Shown here piece after piece: positions 10,394 through 24,200 of a stretch of DNA of 64,000 nucleotides; position 1 is the stretch's first letter; each line of letters opens with the position of its first letter. This DNA comes from Ecdyonurus torrentis (Eukaryota > Arthropoda > Insecta > Ephemeroptera > Heptageniidae), in the NCBI GenBank assembly GCA_949318235.1, contig CASGGR010000042.1, positions 122,898 to 186,897 on the forward strand, given 5' to 3'. Under the pieces are notes generated by a model. It was not told where the DNA came from and did not search any database. It was given only the letters and a program-made list of their open reading frames with translations. The translations under genes and the position numbers were made by a program.

Positions 10394-11869
10394 ATGAAAC
10401 AAAGTTTCTATTTCAAGAACCAAATGTTATTGAATGATAAAAATCATACTTTTTACACGATTAAAACTAGTTTTGATGATTTCTCAGAAACTAAGAATGC
10501 TACAGACATCAAATTCAACTCAAAACATAGCTTTTTCAATTCTCTACAAAAAAGATGTCTTGAACTTTTTTGTTTCGACGCATACTTTTTGGGTTATTGA
10601 CAATTTTAGTTTTCACTCATCATGTAGCCAAACCAAGTCATGAAACAAAGTTTCTATTTCAAGAACCAAATGTTATTGAATGATAAAAATCATACTTTTT
10701 ACACGATTAAAACTAGTTTTGATGATTTCTCAAAAACTAAGAATGCTACAGACTTACTATTTTACTCAAAACATAGCTTTTTCAATTCTCTACAAAAAAG
10801 ATGTCTTGAACTTTTTTGCTCCGACGCATACTTTTTGGGTTATTGACAATTTTAGTTTTCACTCATCATGTAGCCAAACCAAGTCATGAAACAAAGTTTC
10901 TATTTCAAGAACCAAATGTTATTGAATGATAAAAATCATACTTTTTACACGATTAAAACTAGTTTTGATGATTTCTCAGAAACTAAGAATGCTACAGACA
11001 TCAAATTCAACTCAAAACATAGCTTTTTCAATTCTCTACAAAAAAGATGTCTTGAACTTTTTTGTTTCGACGCATACTTTTTGGGTTATTGACAATTTTA
11101 GTTTTCACTCATCATGTAGCCAAACCAAGTCATGAAACAAAGTTTCTATTTCAAGAACCAAATGTTATTGAATGATAAAAATCATACTTTTTACACGATT
11201 AAAACTAGTTTTGATGATTTCTCAAAAACTAAGAATGCTACAGACTTACTATTTTACTCAAAACATAGCTTTTTCAATTCTCTACAAAAAAGATGTCTTG
11301 AACTTTTTTGCTCCGACGCATACTTTTTGGGTTATTGACAATTATAGTTTTCACTCATCATGTAGCCAAACCAAGTCATGAAACAAAGTTTCTATTTTAA
11401 GAACCAAATGTTATTGAATGATAAAAATCATACTTTTTACACGATTAAAACTAGTTTTGATGATTTCTCAGAAACTAAGAATGCTACAGACATTAAATTC
11501 GATTCAAAACATAGCTTTTTCAATTCTCTACAAAAAAGATGTCTTGAACTTTTTTGCTCCGACGCATACTTTTTGGGTTATTGACAATTTTAGTTTTCAC
11601 TCATCATGTAGCCAAACCAAGTCATGAAACAAAGTTTCTATTTCAAGAACCAAATGTTATTGAATGATAAAAATCATACTTTTTACACGATTAAAACTAG
11701 TTTTGATGATTTCTCAAAAACTAAGAATGCCACAGACTTACTATTTTACTTAAAACATAGCTTTTTCAATTCTCTACAAAAAAGATGTCTTGAACTTTTT
11801 TGCTCCGACGCATACTTTTTGGGTTATTGACAATTATAGTTTTCACTCATCATGTAGCCAAACCAAGTC
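10148..11869. repeat. 7-unit block with recombinant C and D units
   Basis: The order is A', B, C, B, C, D, E. The first C (10640) has the CAATTTTAG tail, as at 4736, and the D at 11378 is the first with an intact central palindrome. The block looks like a shortened form of the 15-unit block from which A-B-C-D has been deleted. Confidence 0.8.
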
Positions 11870-14329
11870 ATGAAACAAAGTTTCTATTTTAAGAACCAAA
11901 TGTTATTGAATGATAAAAATCATACTTTTTACACGATTAAAACTAGTTTTGATGATTTCTCAGAAACTAAGAATGCTACAGACATCAAATTCAACTCAAA
12001 ACATAGCTTTTTCAATTCTCTACAAAAAAGATGTCTTGAACCTTTTTGCTCCGACGCATACTTTTTGGGTTATTGACAATTTTAGTTTTCACTCATCATG
12101 TAGCCAAACCAAGTCATGAAACAAAGTTTCTATTTCAAGAACCAAATGTTATTGAATGATAAAAATCATACTTTTTACACGATTAAAACTAGTTTTGATG
12201 ATTTCTCAGAAACTAAGAATGCTACAGACATCAAATTCAACTCAAAACATAGCTTTTTCAATTCTCTACAAAAAAGATGTCTTGAACTTTTTTGCTCCGA
12301 CGCATACTTTTTGGGTTATTGACAATTTTAGTTTTCACTCATCATGTAGCCAAACCAAGTCATGAAACAAAGTTTCTATTTCAAGAACCAAATGTTATTG
12401 AATGATAAAAATCATACTTTTTACACGATTAAAACTAGTTTTGATGATTTCTCAGAAACTAAGAATGCTACAGACATCAAATTCAACTCAAAACATAGCT
12501 TTTTCAATTCTCTACAAAAAAGATGTCTTGAACTTTTTTGTTTCGACGCATACTTTTTGGGTTATTGACAATTTTAGTTTTCACTCATCATGTAGCCAAA
12601 CCAAGTCATGAAACAAAGTTTCTATTTCAAGAACCAAATGTTATTGAATGATAAAAATCATACTTTTTACACGATTAAAACTAGTTTTGATGATTTCTCA
12701 AAAACTAAGAATGCTACAGACTTACTATTTTACTCAAAACATAGCTTTTTCAATTCTCTACAAAAAAGATGTCTTGAACTTTTTTGCTCCGACGCATACT
12801 TTTTGGGTTATTGACAATTATAGTTTTCACTCATCATGTAGCCAAACCAAGTCATGAAACAAAGTTTCTATTTTAAGAACCAAATGTTATTGAATGATAA
12901 AAATCATACTTTTTACACGATTAAAACGAGTTTTGATGATTTCTCAGAAACTAAGAATGCTACAGACATTAAATTCGATTCAAAACATAGCTTTTTCAAT
13001 TCTCTACAAAAAAGATGTCTTGAACTTTTTTGCTCCGACGCATACTTTTTGGGTTATTGACAATTTTAGTTTTCACTCATCATGTAGCCAAACCAAGTCA
13101 TGAAACAAAGTTTCTATTTCAAGAACCAAATGTTATTGAATGATAAAAATCATACTTTTTACACGATTAAAACTAGTTTTGATGATTTCTCAGAAACTAA
13201 GAATGCTACAGACATCAAATTCAACTCAAAACATAGCTTTTTCAATTCTCTACAAAAAAGATGTCTTGAACTTTTTTGCTCCGACGCATACTTTTTGGGT
13301 TATTGACAATTTTAGTTTTCACTCATCATGTAGCCAAACCAAGTCATGAAACAAAGTTTCTATTTCAAGAACCAAATGTTATTGAATGATAAAAATCATA
13401 CTTTTTACACGATTAAAACTAGTTTTGATGATTTCTCAGAAACTAAGAATGCTACAGACATCAAATTCAACTCAAAACATAGCTTTTTCAATTCTCTACA
13501 AAAAAGATGTCTTGAACTTTTTTGTTTCGACGCATACTTTTTGGGTTATTGACAATTTTAGTTTTCACTCATCATGTAGCCAAACCAAGTCATGAAACAA
13601 AGTTTCTATTTCAAGAACCAAATGTTATTGAATGATAAAAATCATACTTTTTACACGATTAAAACTAGTTTTGATGATTTCTCAAAAACTAAGAATGCTA
13701 CAGACTTACTATTTTACTCAAAACATAGCTTTTTCAATTCTCTACAAAAAAGATGTCTTGAACTTTTTTGCTCCGACGCATACTTTTTGGGTTATTGACA
13801 ATTATAGTTTTCACTCATCATGTAGCCAAACCAAGTCATGAAACAAAGTTTCTATTTTAAGAACCAAATGTTATTGAATGATAAAAATCATACTTTTTAC
13901 ACGATTAAAACGAGTTTTGATGATTTCTCAGAAACTAAGAATGCTACAGACATTAAATTCGATTCAAAACATAGCTTTTTCAATTCTCTACAAAAAAGAT
14001 GTCTTGAACTTTTTTGCTCCGACGCATACTTTTTGGGTTATTGACAATTTTAGTTTTCACTCATCATGTAGCCAAACCAAGTCATGAAACAAAGTTTCTA
14101 TTTCAAGAACCAAATGTTATTGAATGATAAAAATCATACTTTTTACACGATTAAAACTAGTTTTGATGATTTCTCAAAAACTAAGAATGCCACAGACTTA
14201 CTATTTTACTTAAAACATAGCTTTTTCAATTCTCTACAAAAAAGATGTCTTGAACTTTTTTGCTCCGACGCATACTTTTTGGGTTATTGACAATTATAGT
14301 TTTCACTCATCATGTAGCCAAACCAAGTC
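11870..14329. repeat. 10-unit HOR block
   Basis: The order is A', A-B-C-D, A-B-C-D, E. The first unit has a private T to C change at 12042 (GAACCTTTTTGC), which disrupts the large inverted repeat of that unit. The block and its flanks (10886-14575) match 16298-19987 in subtype order at an offset of 5412 bp, that is 22 units. Confidence 0.85.
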
Positions 14330-17281
14330 ATGAAACAAAGTTTCTATTTTAAGAACCAAATGTTATTGAATGATAAAAATCATACTTTTTACACGATTAA
14401 AACTAGTTTTGATGATTTCTCAGAAACTAAGAATGCTACAGACATCAAATTCAACTCAAAACATAGCTTTTTCAATTCTCTACAAAAAAGATGTCTTGAA
14501 CTTTTTTGCTCCGACGCATACTTTTTGGGTTATTGACAATTTTAGTTTTCACTCATCATGTAGCCAAACCAAGTCATGAAACAAAGTTTCTATTTCAAGA
14601 ACCAAATGTTATTGAATGATAAAAATCATACTTTTTACACGATTAAAACTAGTTTTGATGATTTCTCAGAAACTAAGAATGCTACAGACATCAAATTCAA
14701 CTCAAAACATAGCTTTTTCAATTCTCTACAAAAAAGATGTCTTGAACTTTTTTGCTCCGACGCATACTTTTTGGGTTATTGACAATTTTAGTTTTCACTC
14801 ATCATGTAGCCAAACCAAGTCATGAAACAAAGTTTCTATTTCAAGAACCAAATGTTATTGAATGATAAAAATCATACTTTTTACACGATTAAAACTAGTT
14901 TTGATGATTTCTCAGAAACTAAGAATGCTACAGACATCAAATTCAACTCAAAACATAGCTTTTTCAATTCTCTACAAAAAAGATGTCTTGAACTTTTTTG
15001 TTTCGACGCATACTTTTTGGGTTATTGACAATTTTAGTTTTCACTCATCATGTAGCCAAACCAAGTCATGAAACAAAGTTTCTATTTCAAGAACCAAATG
15101 TTATTGAATGATAAAAATCATACTTTTTACACGATTAAAACTAGTTTTGATGATTTCTCAAAAACTAAGAATGCTACAGACTTACTATTTTACTCAAAAC
15201 ATAGCTTTTTCAATTCTCTACAAAAAAGATGTCTTGAACTTTTTTGCTCCGACGCATACTTTTTGGGTTATTGACAATTATAGTTTTCACTCATCATGTA
15301 GCCAAACCAAGTCATGAAACAAAGTTTCTATTTTAAGAACCAAATGTTATTGAATGATAAAAATCATACTTTTTACACGATTAAAACGAGTTTTGATGAT
15401 TTCTCAGAAACTAAGAATGCTACAGACATTAAATTCGATTCAAAACATAGCTTTTTCAATTCTCTACAAAAAAGATGTCTTGAACTTTTTTGCTCCGACG
15501 CATACTTTTTGGGTTATTGACAATTTTAGTTTTCACTCATCATGTAGCCAAACCAAGTCATGAAACAAAGTTTCTATTTCAAGAACCAAATGTTATTGAA
15601 TGATAAAAATCATACTTTTTACACGATTAAAACTAGTTTTGATGATTTCTCAAAAACTAAGAATGCCACAGACTTACTATTTTACTTAAAACATAGCTTT
15701 TTCAATTCTCTACAAAAAAGATGTCTTGAACTTTTTTGCTCCGACGCATACTTTTTGGGTTATTGACAATTATAGTTTTCACTCATCATGTAGCCAAACC
15801 AAGTCATGAAACAAAGTTTCTATTTTAAGAACCAAATGTTATTGAATGATAAAAATCATACTTTTTACACGATTAAAACTAGTTTTGATGATTTCTCAGA
15901 AACTAAGAATGCTACAGACATCAAATTCAACTCAAAACATAGCTTTTTCAATTCTCTACAAAAAAGATGTCTTGAACTTTTTTGCTCCGACGCATACTTT
16001 TTGGGTTATTGACAATTTTAGTTTTCACTCATCATGTAGCCAAACCAAGTCATGAAACAAAGTTTCTATTTCAAGAACCAAATGTTATTGAATGATAAAA
16101 ATCATACTTTTTACACGATTAAAACTAGTTTTGATGATTTCTCAGAAACTAAGAATGCTACAGACATCAAATTCAACTCAAAACATAGCTTTTTCAATTC
16201 TCTACAAAAAAGATGTCTTGAACTTTTTTGCTCCGACGCATACTTTTTGGGTTATTGACAATTTTAGTTTTCACTCATCATGTAGCCAAACCAAGTCATG
16301 AAACAAAGTTTCTATTTCAAGAACCAAATGTTATTGAATGATAAAAATCATACTTTTTACACGATTAAAACTAGTTTTGATGATTTCTCAGAAACTAAGA
16401 ATGCTACAGACATCAAATTCAACTCAAAACATAGCTTTTTCAATTCTCTACAAAAAAGATGTCTTGAACTTTTTTGTTTCGACGCATACTTTTTGGGTTA
16501 TTGACAATTTTAGTTTTCACTCATCATGTAGCCAAACCAAGTCATGAAACAAAGTTTCTATTTCAAGAACCAAATGTTATTGAATGATAAAAATCATACT
16601 TTTTACACGATTAAAACTAGTTTTGATGATTTCTCAAAAACTAAGAATGCTACAGACTTACTATTTTACTCAAAACATAGCTTTTTCAATTCTCTACAAA
16701 AAAGATGTCTTGAACTTTTTTGCTCCGACGCATACTTTTTGGGTTATTGACAATTATAGTTTTCACTCATCATGTAGCCAAACCAAGTCATGAAACAAAG
16801 TTTCTATTTTAAGAACCAAATGTTATTGAATGATAAAAATCATACTTTTTACACGATTAAAACTAGTTTTGATGATTTCTCAGAAACTAAGAATGCTACA
16901 GACATTAAATTCGATTCAAAACATAGCTTTTTCAATTCTCTACAAAAAAGATGTCTTGAACTTTTTTGCTCCGACGCATACTTTTTGGGTTATTGACAAT
17001 TTTAGTTTTCACTCATCATGTAGCCAAACCAAGTCATGAAACAAAGTTTCTATTTCAAGAACCAAATGTTATTGAATGATAAAAATCATACTTTTTACAC
17101 GATTAAAACTAGTTTTGATGATTTCTCAAAAACTAAGAATGCCACAGACTTACTATTTTACTTAAAACATAGCTTTTTCAATTCTCTACAAAAAAGATGT
17201 CTTGAACTTTTTTGCTCCGACGCATACTTTTTGGGTTATTGACAATTATAGTTTTCACTCATCATGTAGCCAAACCAAGTC
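14330..17281. repeat. Two 6-unit HORs (1476 bp each)
   Basis: The order A', A, B, C, D, E occurs twice, at 14330-15805 and 15806-17281. The D of the second copy (16790) has the intact palindrome. The second copy recurs at 20972-22447, 5166 bp (21 units) downstream, again with the palindrome-intact D. Confidence 0.86.
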
Positions 17282-20200
17282 ATGAAACAAAGTTTCTATT
17301 TTAAGAACCAAATGTTATTGAATGATAAAAATCATACTTTTTACACGATTAAAACTAGTTTTGATGATTTCTCAGAAACTAAGAATGCTACAGACATCAA
17401 ATTCAACTCAAAACATAGCTTTTTCAATTCTCTACAAAAAAGATGTCTTGAACTTTTTTGCTCCGACGCATACTTTTTGGGTTATTGACAATTTTAGTTT
17501 TCACTCATCATGTAGCCAAACCAAGTCATGAAACAAAGTTTCTATTTCAAGAACCAAATGTTATTGAATGATAAAAATCATACTTTTTACACGATTAAAA
17601 CTAGTTTTGATGATTTCTCAGAAACTAAGAATGCTACAGACATCAAATTCAACTCAAAACATAGCTTTTTCAATTCTCTACAAAAAAGATGTCTTGAACT
17701 TTTTTGCTCCGACGCATACTTTTTGGGTTATTGACAATTTTAGTTTTCACTCATCATGTAGCCAAACCAAGTCATGAAACAAAGTTTCTATTTCAAGAAC
17801 CAAATGTTATTGAATGATAAAAATCATACTTTTTACACGATTAAAACTAGTTTTGATGATTTCTCAGAAACTAAGAATGCTACAGACATCAAATTCAACT
17901 CAAAACATAGCTTTTTCAATTCTCTACAAAAAAGATGTCTTGAACTTTTTTGTTTCGACGCATACTTTTTGGGTTATTGACAATTTTAGTTTTCACTCAT
18001 CATGTAGCCAAACCAAGTCATGAAACAAAGTTTCTATTTCAAGAACCAAATGTTATTGAATGATAAAAATCATACTTTTTACACGATTAAAACTAGTTTT
18101 GATGATTTCTCAAAAACTAAGAATGCTACAGACTTACTATTTTACTCAAAACATAGCTTTTTCAATTCTCTACAAAAAAGATGTCTTGAACTTTTTTGCT
18201 CCGACGCATACTTTTTGGGTTATTGACAATTATAGTTTTCACTCATCATGTAGCCAAACCAAGTCATGAAACAAAGTTTCTATTTTAAGAACCAAATGTT
18301 ATTGAATGATAAAAATCATACTTTTTACACGATTAAAACGAGTTTTGATGATTTCTCAGAAACTAAGAATGCTACAGACATTAAATTCGATTCAAAACAT
18401 AGCTTTTTCAATTCTCTACAAAAAAGATGTCTTGAACTTTTTTGCTCCGACGCATACTTTTTGGGTTATTGACAATTTTAGTTTTCACTCATCATGTAGC
18501 CAAACCAAGTCATGAAACAAAGTTTCTATTTCAAGAACCAAATGTTATTGAATGATAAAAATCATACTTTTTACACGATTAAAACTAGTTTTGATGATTT
18601 CTCAGAAACTAAGAATGCTACAGACATCAAATTCAACTCAAAACATAGCTTTTTCAATTCTCTACAAAAAAGATGTCTTGAACTTTTTTGCTCCGACGCA
18701 TACTTTTTGGGTTATTGACAATTTTAGTTTTCACTCATCATGTAGCCAAACCAAGTCATGAAACAAAGTTTCTATTTCAAGAACCAAATGTTATTGAATG
18801 ATAAAAATCATACTTTTTACACGATTAAAACTAGTTTTGATGATTTCTCAGAAACTAAGAATGCTACAGACATCAAATTCAACTCAAAACATAGCTTTTT
18901 CAATTCTCTACAAAAAAGATGTCTTGAACTTTTTTGTTTCGACGCATACTTTTTGGGTTATTGACAATTTTAGTTTTCACTCATCATGTAGCCAAACCAA
19001 GTCATGAAACAAAGTTTCTATTTCAAGAACCAAATGTTATTGAATGATAAAAATCATACTTTTTACACGATTAAAACTAGTTTTGATGATTTCTCAAAAA
19101 CTAAGAATGCTACAGACTTACTATTTTACTCAAAACATAGCTTTTTCAATTCTCTACAAAAAAGATGTCTTGAACTTTTTTGCTCCGACGCATACTTTTT
19201 GGGTTATTGACAATTATAGTTTTCACTCATCATGTAGCCAAACCAAGTCATGAAACAAAGTTTCTATTTTAAGAACCAAATGTTATTGAATGATAAAAAT
19301 CATACTTTTTACACGATTAAAACGAGTTTTGATGATTTCTCAGAAACTAAGAATGCTACAGACATTAAATTCGATTCAAAACATAGCTTTTTCAATTCTC
19401 TACAAAAAAGATGTCTTGAACTTTTTTGCTCCGACGCATACTTTTTGGGTTATTGACAATTTTAGTTTTCACTCATCATGTAGCCAAACCAAGTCATGAA
19501 ACAAAGTTTCTATTTCAAGAACCAAATGTTATTGAATGATAAAAATCATACTTTTTACACGATTAAAACTAGTTTTGATGATTTCTCAAAAACTAAGAAT
19601 GCCACAGACTTACTATTTTACTTAAAACATAGCTTTTTCAATTCTCTACAAAAAAGATGTCTTGAACTTTTTTGCTCCGACGCATACTTTTTGGGTTATT
19701 GACAATTATAGTTTTCACTCATCATGTAGCCAAACCAAGTCATGAAACAAAGTTTCTATTTTAAGAACCAAATGTTATTGAATGATAAAAATCATACTTT
19801 TTACACGATTAAAACTAGTTTTGATGATTTCTCAGAAACTAAGAATGCTACAGACATCAAATTCAACTCAAAACATAGCTTTTTCAATTCTCTACAAAAA
19901 AGATGTCTTGAACTTTTTTGCTCCGACGCATACTTTTTGGGTTATTGACAATTTTAGTTTTCACTCATCATGTAGCCAAACCAAGTCATGAAACAAAGTT
20001 TCTATTTCAAGAACCAAATGTTATTGAATGATAAAAATCATACTTTTTACACGATTAAAACTAGTTTTGATGATTTCTCAGAAACTAAGAATGCTACAGA
20101 CATCAAATTCAACTCAAAACATAGCTTTTTCAATTCTCTACAAAAAAGATGTCTTGAACTTTTTTGTTTCGACGCATACTTTTTGGGTTATTGACAATTT

Positions 20201-21217
20201 TAGTTTTCACTCATCATGTAGCCAAACCAAGTCATGAAACAAAGTTTCTATTTCAAGAACCAAATGTTATTGAATGATAAAAATCATACTTTTTACACGA
20301 TTAAAACTAGTTTTGATGATTTCTCAAAAACTAAGAATGCTACAGACTTACTATTTTACTCAAAACATAGCTTTTTCAATTCTCTACAAAAAAGATGTCT
20401 TGAACTTTTTTGCTCCGACGCATACTTTTTGGGTTATTGACAATTATAGTTTTCACTCATCATGTAGCCAAACCAAGTCATGAAACAAAGTTTCTATTTT
20501 AAGAACCAAATGTTATTGAATGATAAAAATCATACTTTTTACACGATTAAAACGAGTTTTGATGATTTCTCAGAAACTAAGAATGCTACAGACATTAAAT
20601 TCGATTCAAAACATAGCTTTTTCAATTCTCTACAAAAAAGATGTCTTGAACTTTTTTGCTCCGACGCATACTTTTTGGGTTATTGACAATTTTAGTTTTC
20701 ACTCATCATGTAGCCAAACCAAGTCATGAAACAAAGTTTCTATTTCAAGAACCAAATGTTATTGAATGATAAAAATCATACTTTTTACACGATTAAAACT
20801 AGTTTTGATGATTTCTCAAAAACTAAGAATGCCACAGACTTACTATTTTACTTAAAACATAGCTTTTTCAATTCTCTACAAAAAAGATGTCTTGAACTTT
20901 TTTGCTCCGACGCATACTTTTTGGGTTATTGACAATTATAGTTTTCACTCATCATGTAGCCAAACCAAGTCATGAAACAAAGTTTCTATTTTAAGAACCA
21001 AATGTTATTGAATGATAAAAATCATACTTTTTACACGATTAAAACTAGTTTTGATGATTTCTCAGAAACTAAGAATGCTACAGACATCAAATTCAACTCA
21101 AAACATAGCTTTTTCAATTCTCTACAAAAAAGATGTCTTGAACTTTTTTGCTCCGACGCATACTTTTTGGGTTATTGACAATTTTAGTTTTCACTCATCA
21201 TGTAGCCAAACCAAGTC
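17282..21217. repeat. 10-unit and 5-unit HOR blocks plus one A' unit
   Basis: From 17282 to 19741 the order is A', A-B-C-D, A-B-C-D, E, the partner of 11870-14329. From 19742 to 20971 it is A', B, C, D, E. The A' at 20972 leads into the 21-unit HORs. All lengths are exact multiples of 246 bp. Confidence 0.84.
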
Positions 21218-24200
21218 ATGAAACAAAGTTTCTATTTCAAGAACCAAATGTTATTGAATGATAAAAATCATACTTTTTACACGATTAAAACTAGTTTTGA
21301 TGATTTCTCAGAAACTAAGAATGCTACAGACATCAAATTCAACTCAAAACATAGCTTTTTCAATTCTCTACAAAAAAGATGTCTTGAACTTTTTTGCTCC
21401 GACGCATACTTTTTGGGTTATTGACAATTTTAGTTTTCACTCATCATGTAGCCAAACCAAGTCATGAAACAAAGTTTCTATTTCAAGAACCAAATGTTAT
21501 TGAATGATAAAAATCATACTTTTTACACGATTAAAACTAGTTTTGATGATTTCTCAGAAACTAAGAATGCTACAGACATCAAATTCAACTCAAAACATAG
21601 CTTTTTCAATTCTCTACAAAAAAGATGTCTTGAACTTTTTTGTTTCGACGCATACTTTTTGGGTTATTGACAATTTTAGTTTTCACTCATCATGTAGCCA
21701 AACCAAGTCATGAAACAAAGTTTCTATTTCAAGAACCAAATGTTATTGAATGATAAAAATCATACTTTTTACACGATTAAAACTAGTTTTGATGATTTCT
21801 CAAAAACTAAGAATGCTACAGACTTACTATTTTACTCAAAACATAGCTTTTTCAATTCTCTACAAAAAAGATGTCTTGAACTTTTTTGCTCCGACGCATA
21901 CTTTTTGGGTTATTGACAATTATAGTTTTCACTCATCATGTAGCCAAACCAAGTCATGAAACAAAGTTTCTATTTTAAGAACCAAATGTTATTGAATGAT
22001 AAAAATCATACTTTTTACACGATTAAAACTAGTTTTGATGATTTCTCAGAAACTAAGAATGCTACAGACATTAAATTCGATTCAAAACATAGCTTTTTCA
22101 ATTCTCTACAAAAAAGATGTCTTGAACTTTTTTGCTCCGACGCATACTTTTTGGGTTATTGACAATTTTAGTTTTCACTCATCATGTAGCCAAACCAAGT
22201 CATGAAACAAAGTTTCTATTTCAAGAACCAAATGTTATTGAATGATAAAAATCATACTTTTTACACGATTAAAACTAGTTTTGATGATTTCTCAAAAACT
22301 AAGAATGCCACAGACTTACTATTTTACTTAAAACATAGCTTTTTCAATTCTCTACAAAAAAGATGTCTTGAACTTTTTTGCTCCGACGCATACTTTTTGG
22401 GTTATTGACAATTATAGTTTTCACTCATCATGTAGCCAAACCAAGTCATGAAACAAAGTTTCTATTTTAAGAACCAAATGTTATTGAATGATAAAAATCA
22501 TACTTTTTACACGATTAAAACTAGTTTTGATGATTTCTCAGAAACTAAGAATGCTACAGACATCAAATTCAACTCAAAACATAGCTTTTTCAATTCTCTA
22601 CAAAAAAGATGTCTTGAACTTTTTTGCTCCGACGCATACTTTTTGGGTTATTGACAATTTTAGTTTTCACTCATCATGTAGCCAAACCAAGTCATGAAAC
22701 AAAGTTTCTATTTCAAGAACCAAATGTTATTGAATGATAAAAATCATACTTTTTACACGATTAAAACTAGTTTTGATGATTTCTCAGAAACTAAGAATGC
22801 TACAGACATCAAATTCAACTCAAAACATAGCTTTTTCAATTCTCTACAAAAAAGATGTCTTGAACTTTTTTGCTCCGACGCATACTTTTTGGGTTATTGA
22901 CAATTTTAGTTTTCACTCATCATGTAGCCAAACCAAGTCATGAAACAAAGTTTCTATTTCAAGAACCAAATGTTATTGAATGATAAAAATCATACTTTTT
23001 ACACGATTAAAACTAGTTTTGATGATTTCTCAGAAACTAAGAATGCTACAGACATCAAATTCAACTCAAAACATAGCTTTTTCAATTCTCTACAAAAAAG
23101 ATGTCTTGAACTTTTTTGCTCCGACGCATACTTTTTGGGTTATTGACAATTTTAGTTTTCACTCATCATGTAGCCAAACCAAGTCATGAAACAAAGTTTC
23201 TATTTCAAGAACCAAATGTTATTGAATGATAAAAATCATACTTTTTACACGATTAAAACTAGTTTTGATGATTTCTCAGAAACTAAGAATGCTACAGACA
23301 TCAAATTCAACTCAAAACATAGCTTTTTCAATTCTCTACAAAAAAGATGTCTTGAACTTTTTTGCTCCGACGCATACTTTTTGGGTTATTGACAATTTTA
23401 GTTTTCACTCATCATGTAGCCAAACCAAGTCATGAAACAAAGTTTCTATTTCAAGAACCAAATGTTATTGAATGATAAAAATCATACTTTTTACACGATT
23501 AAAACTAGTTTTGATGATTTCTCAGAAACTAAGAATGCTACAGACATCAAATTCAACTCAAAACATAGCTTTTTCAATTCTCTACAAAAAAGATGTCTTG
23601 AACTTTTTTGCTCCGACGCATACTTTTTGGGTTATTGACAATTTTAGTTTTCACTCATCATGTAGCCAAACCAAGTCATGAAACAAAGTTTCTATTTCAA
23701 GAACCAAATGTTATTGAATGATAAAAATCATACTTTTTACACGATTAAAACTAGTTTTGATGATTTCTCAAAAACTAAGAATGCTACAGACTTACTATTT
23801 TACTCAAAACATAGCTTTTTCAATTCTCTACAAAAAAGATGTCTTGAACTTTTTTGCTCCGACGCATACTTTTTGGGTTATTGACAATTATAGTTTTCAC
23901 TCATCATGTAGCCAAACCAAGTCATGAAACAAAGTTTCTATTTTAAGAACCAAATGTTATTGAATGATAAAAATCATACTTTTTACACGATTAAAACTAG
24001 TTTTGATGATTTCTCAGAAACTAAGAATGCTACAGACATTAAATTCGATTCAAAACATAGCTTTTTCAATTCTCTACAAAAAAGATGTCTTGAACTTTTT
24101 TGCTCCGACGCATACTTTTTGGGTTATTGACAATTTTAGTTTTCACTCATCATGTAGCCAAACCAAGTCATGAAACAAAGTTTCTATTTCAAGAACCAAA

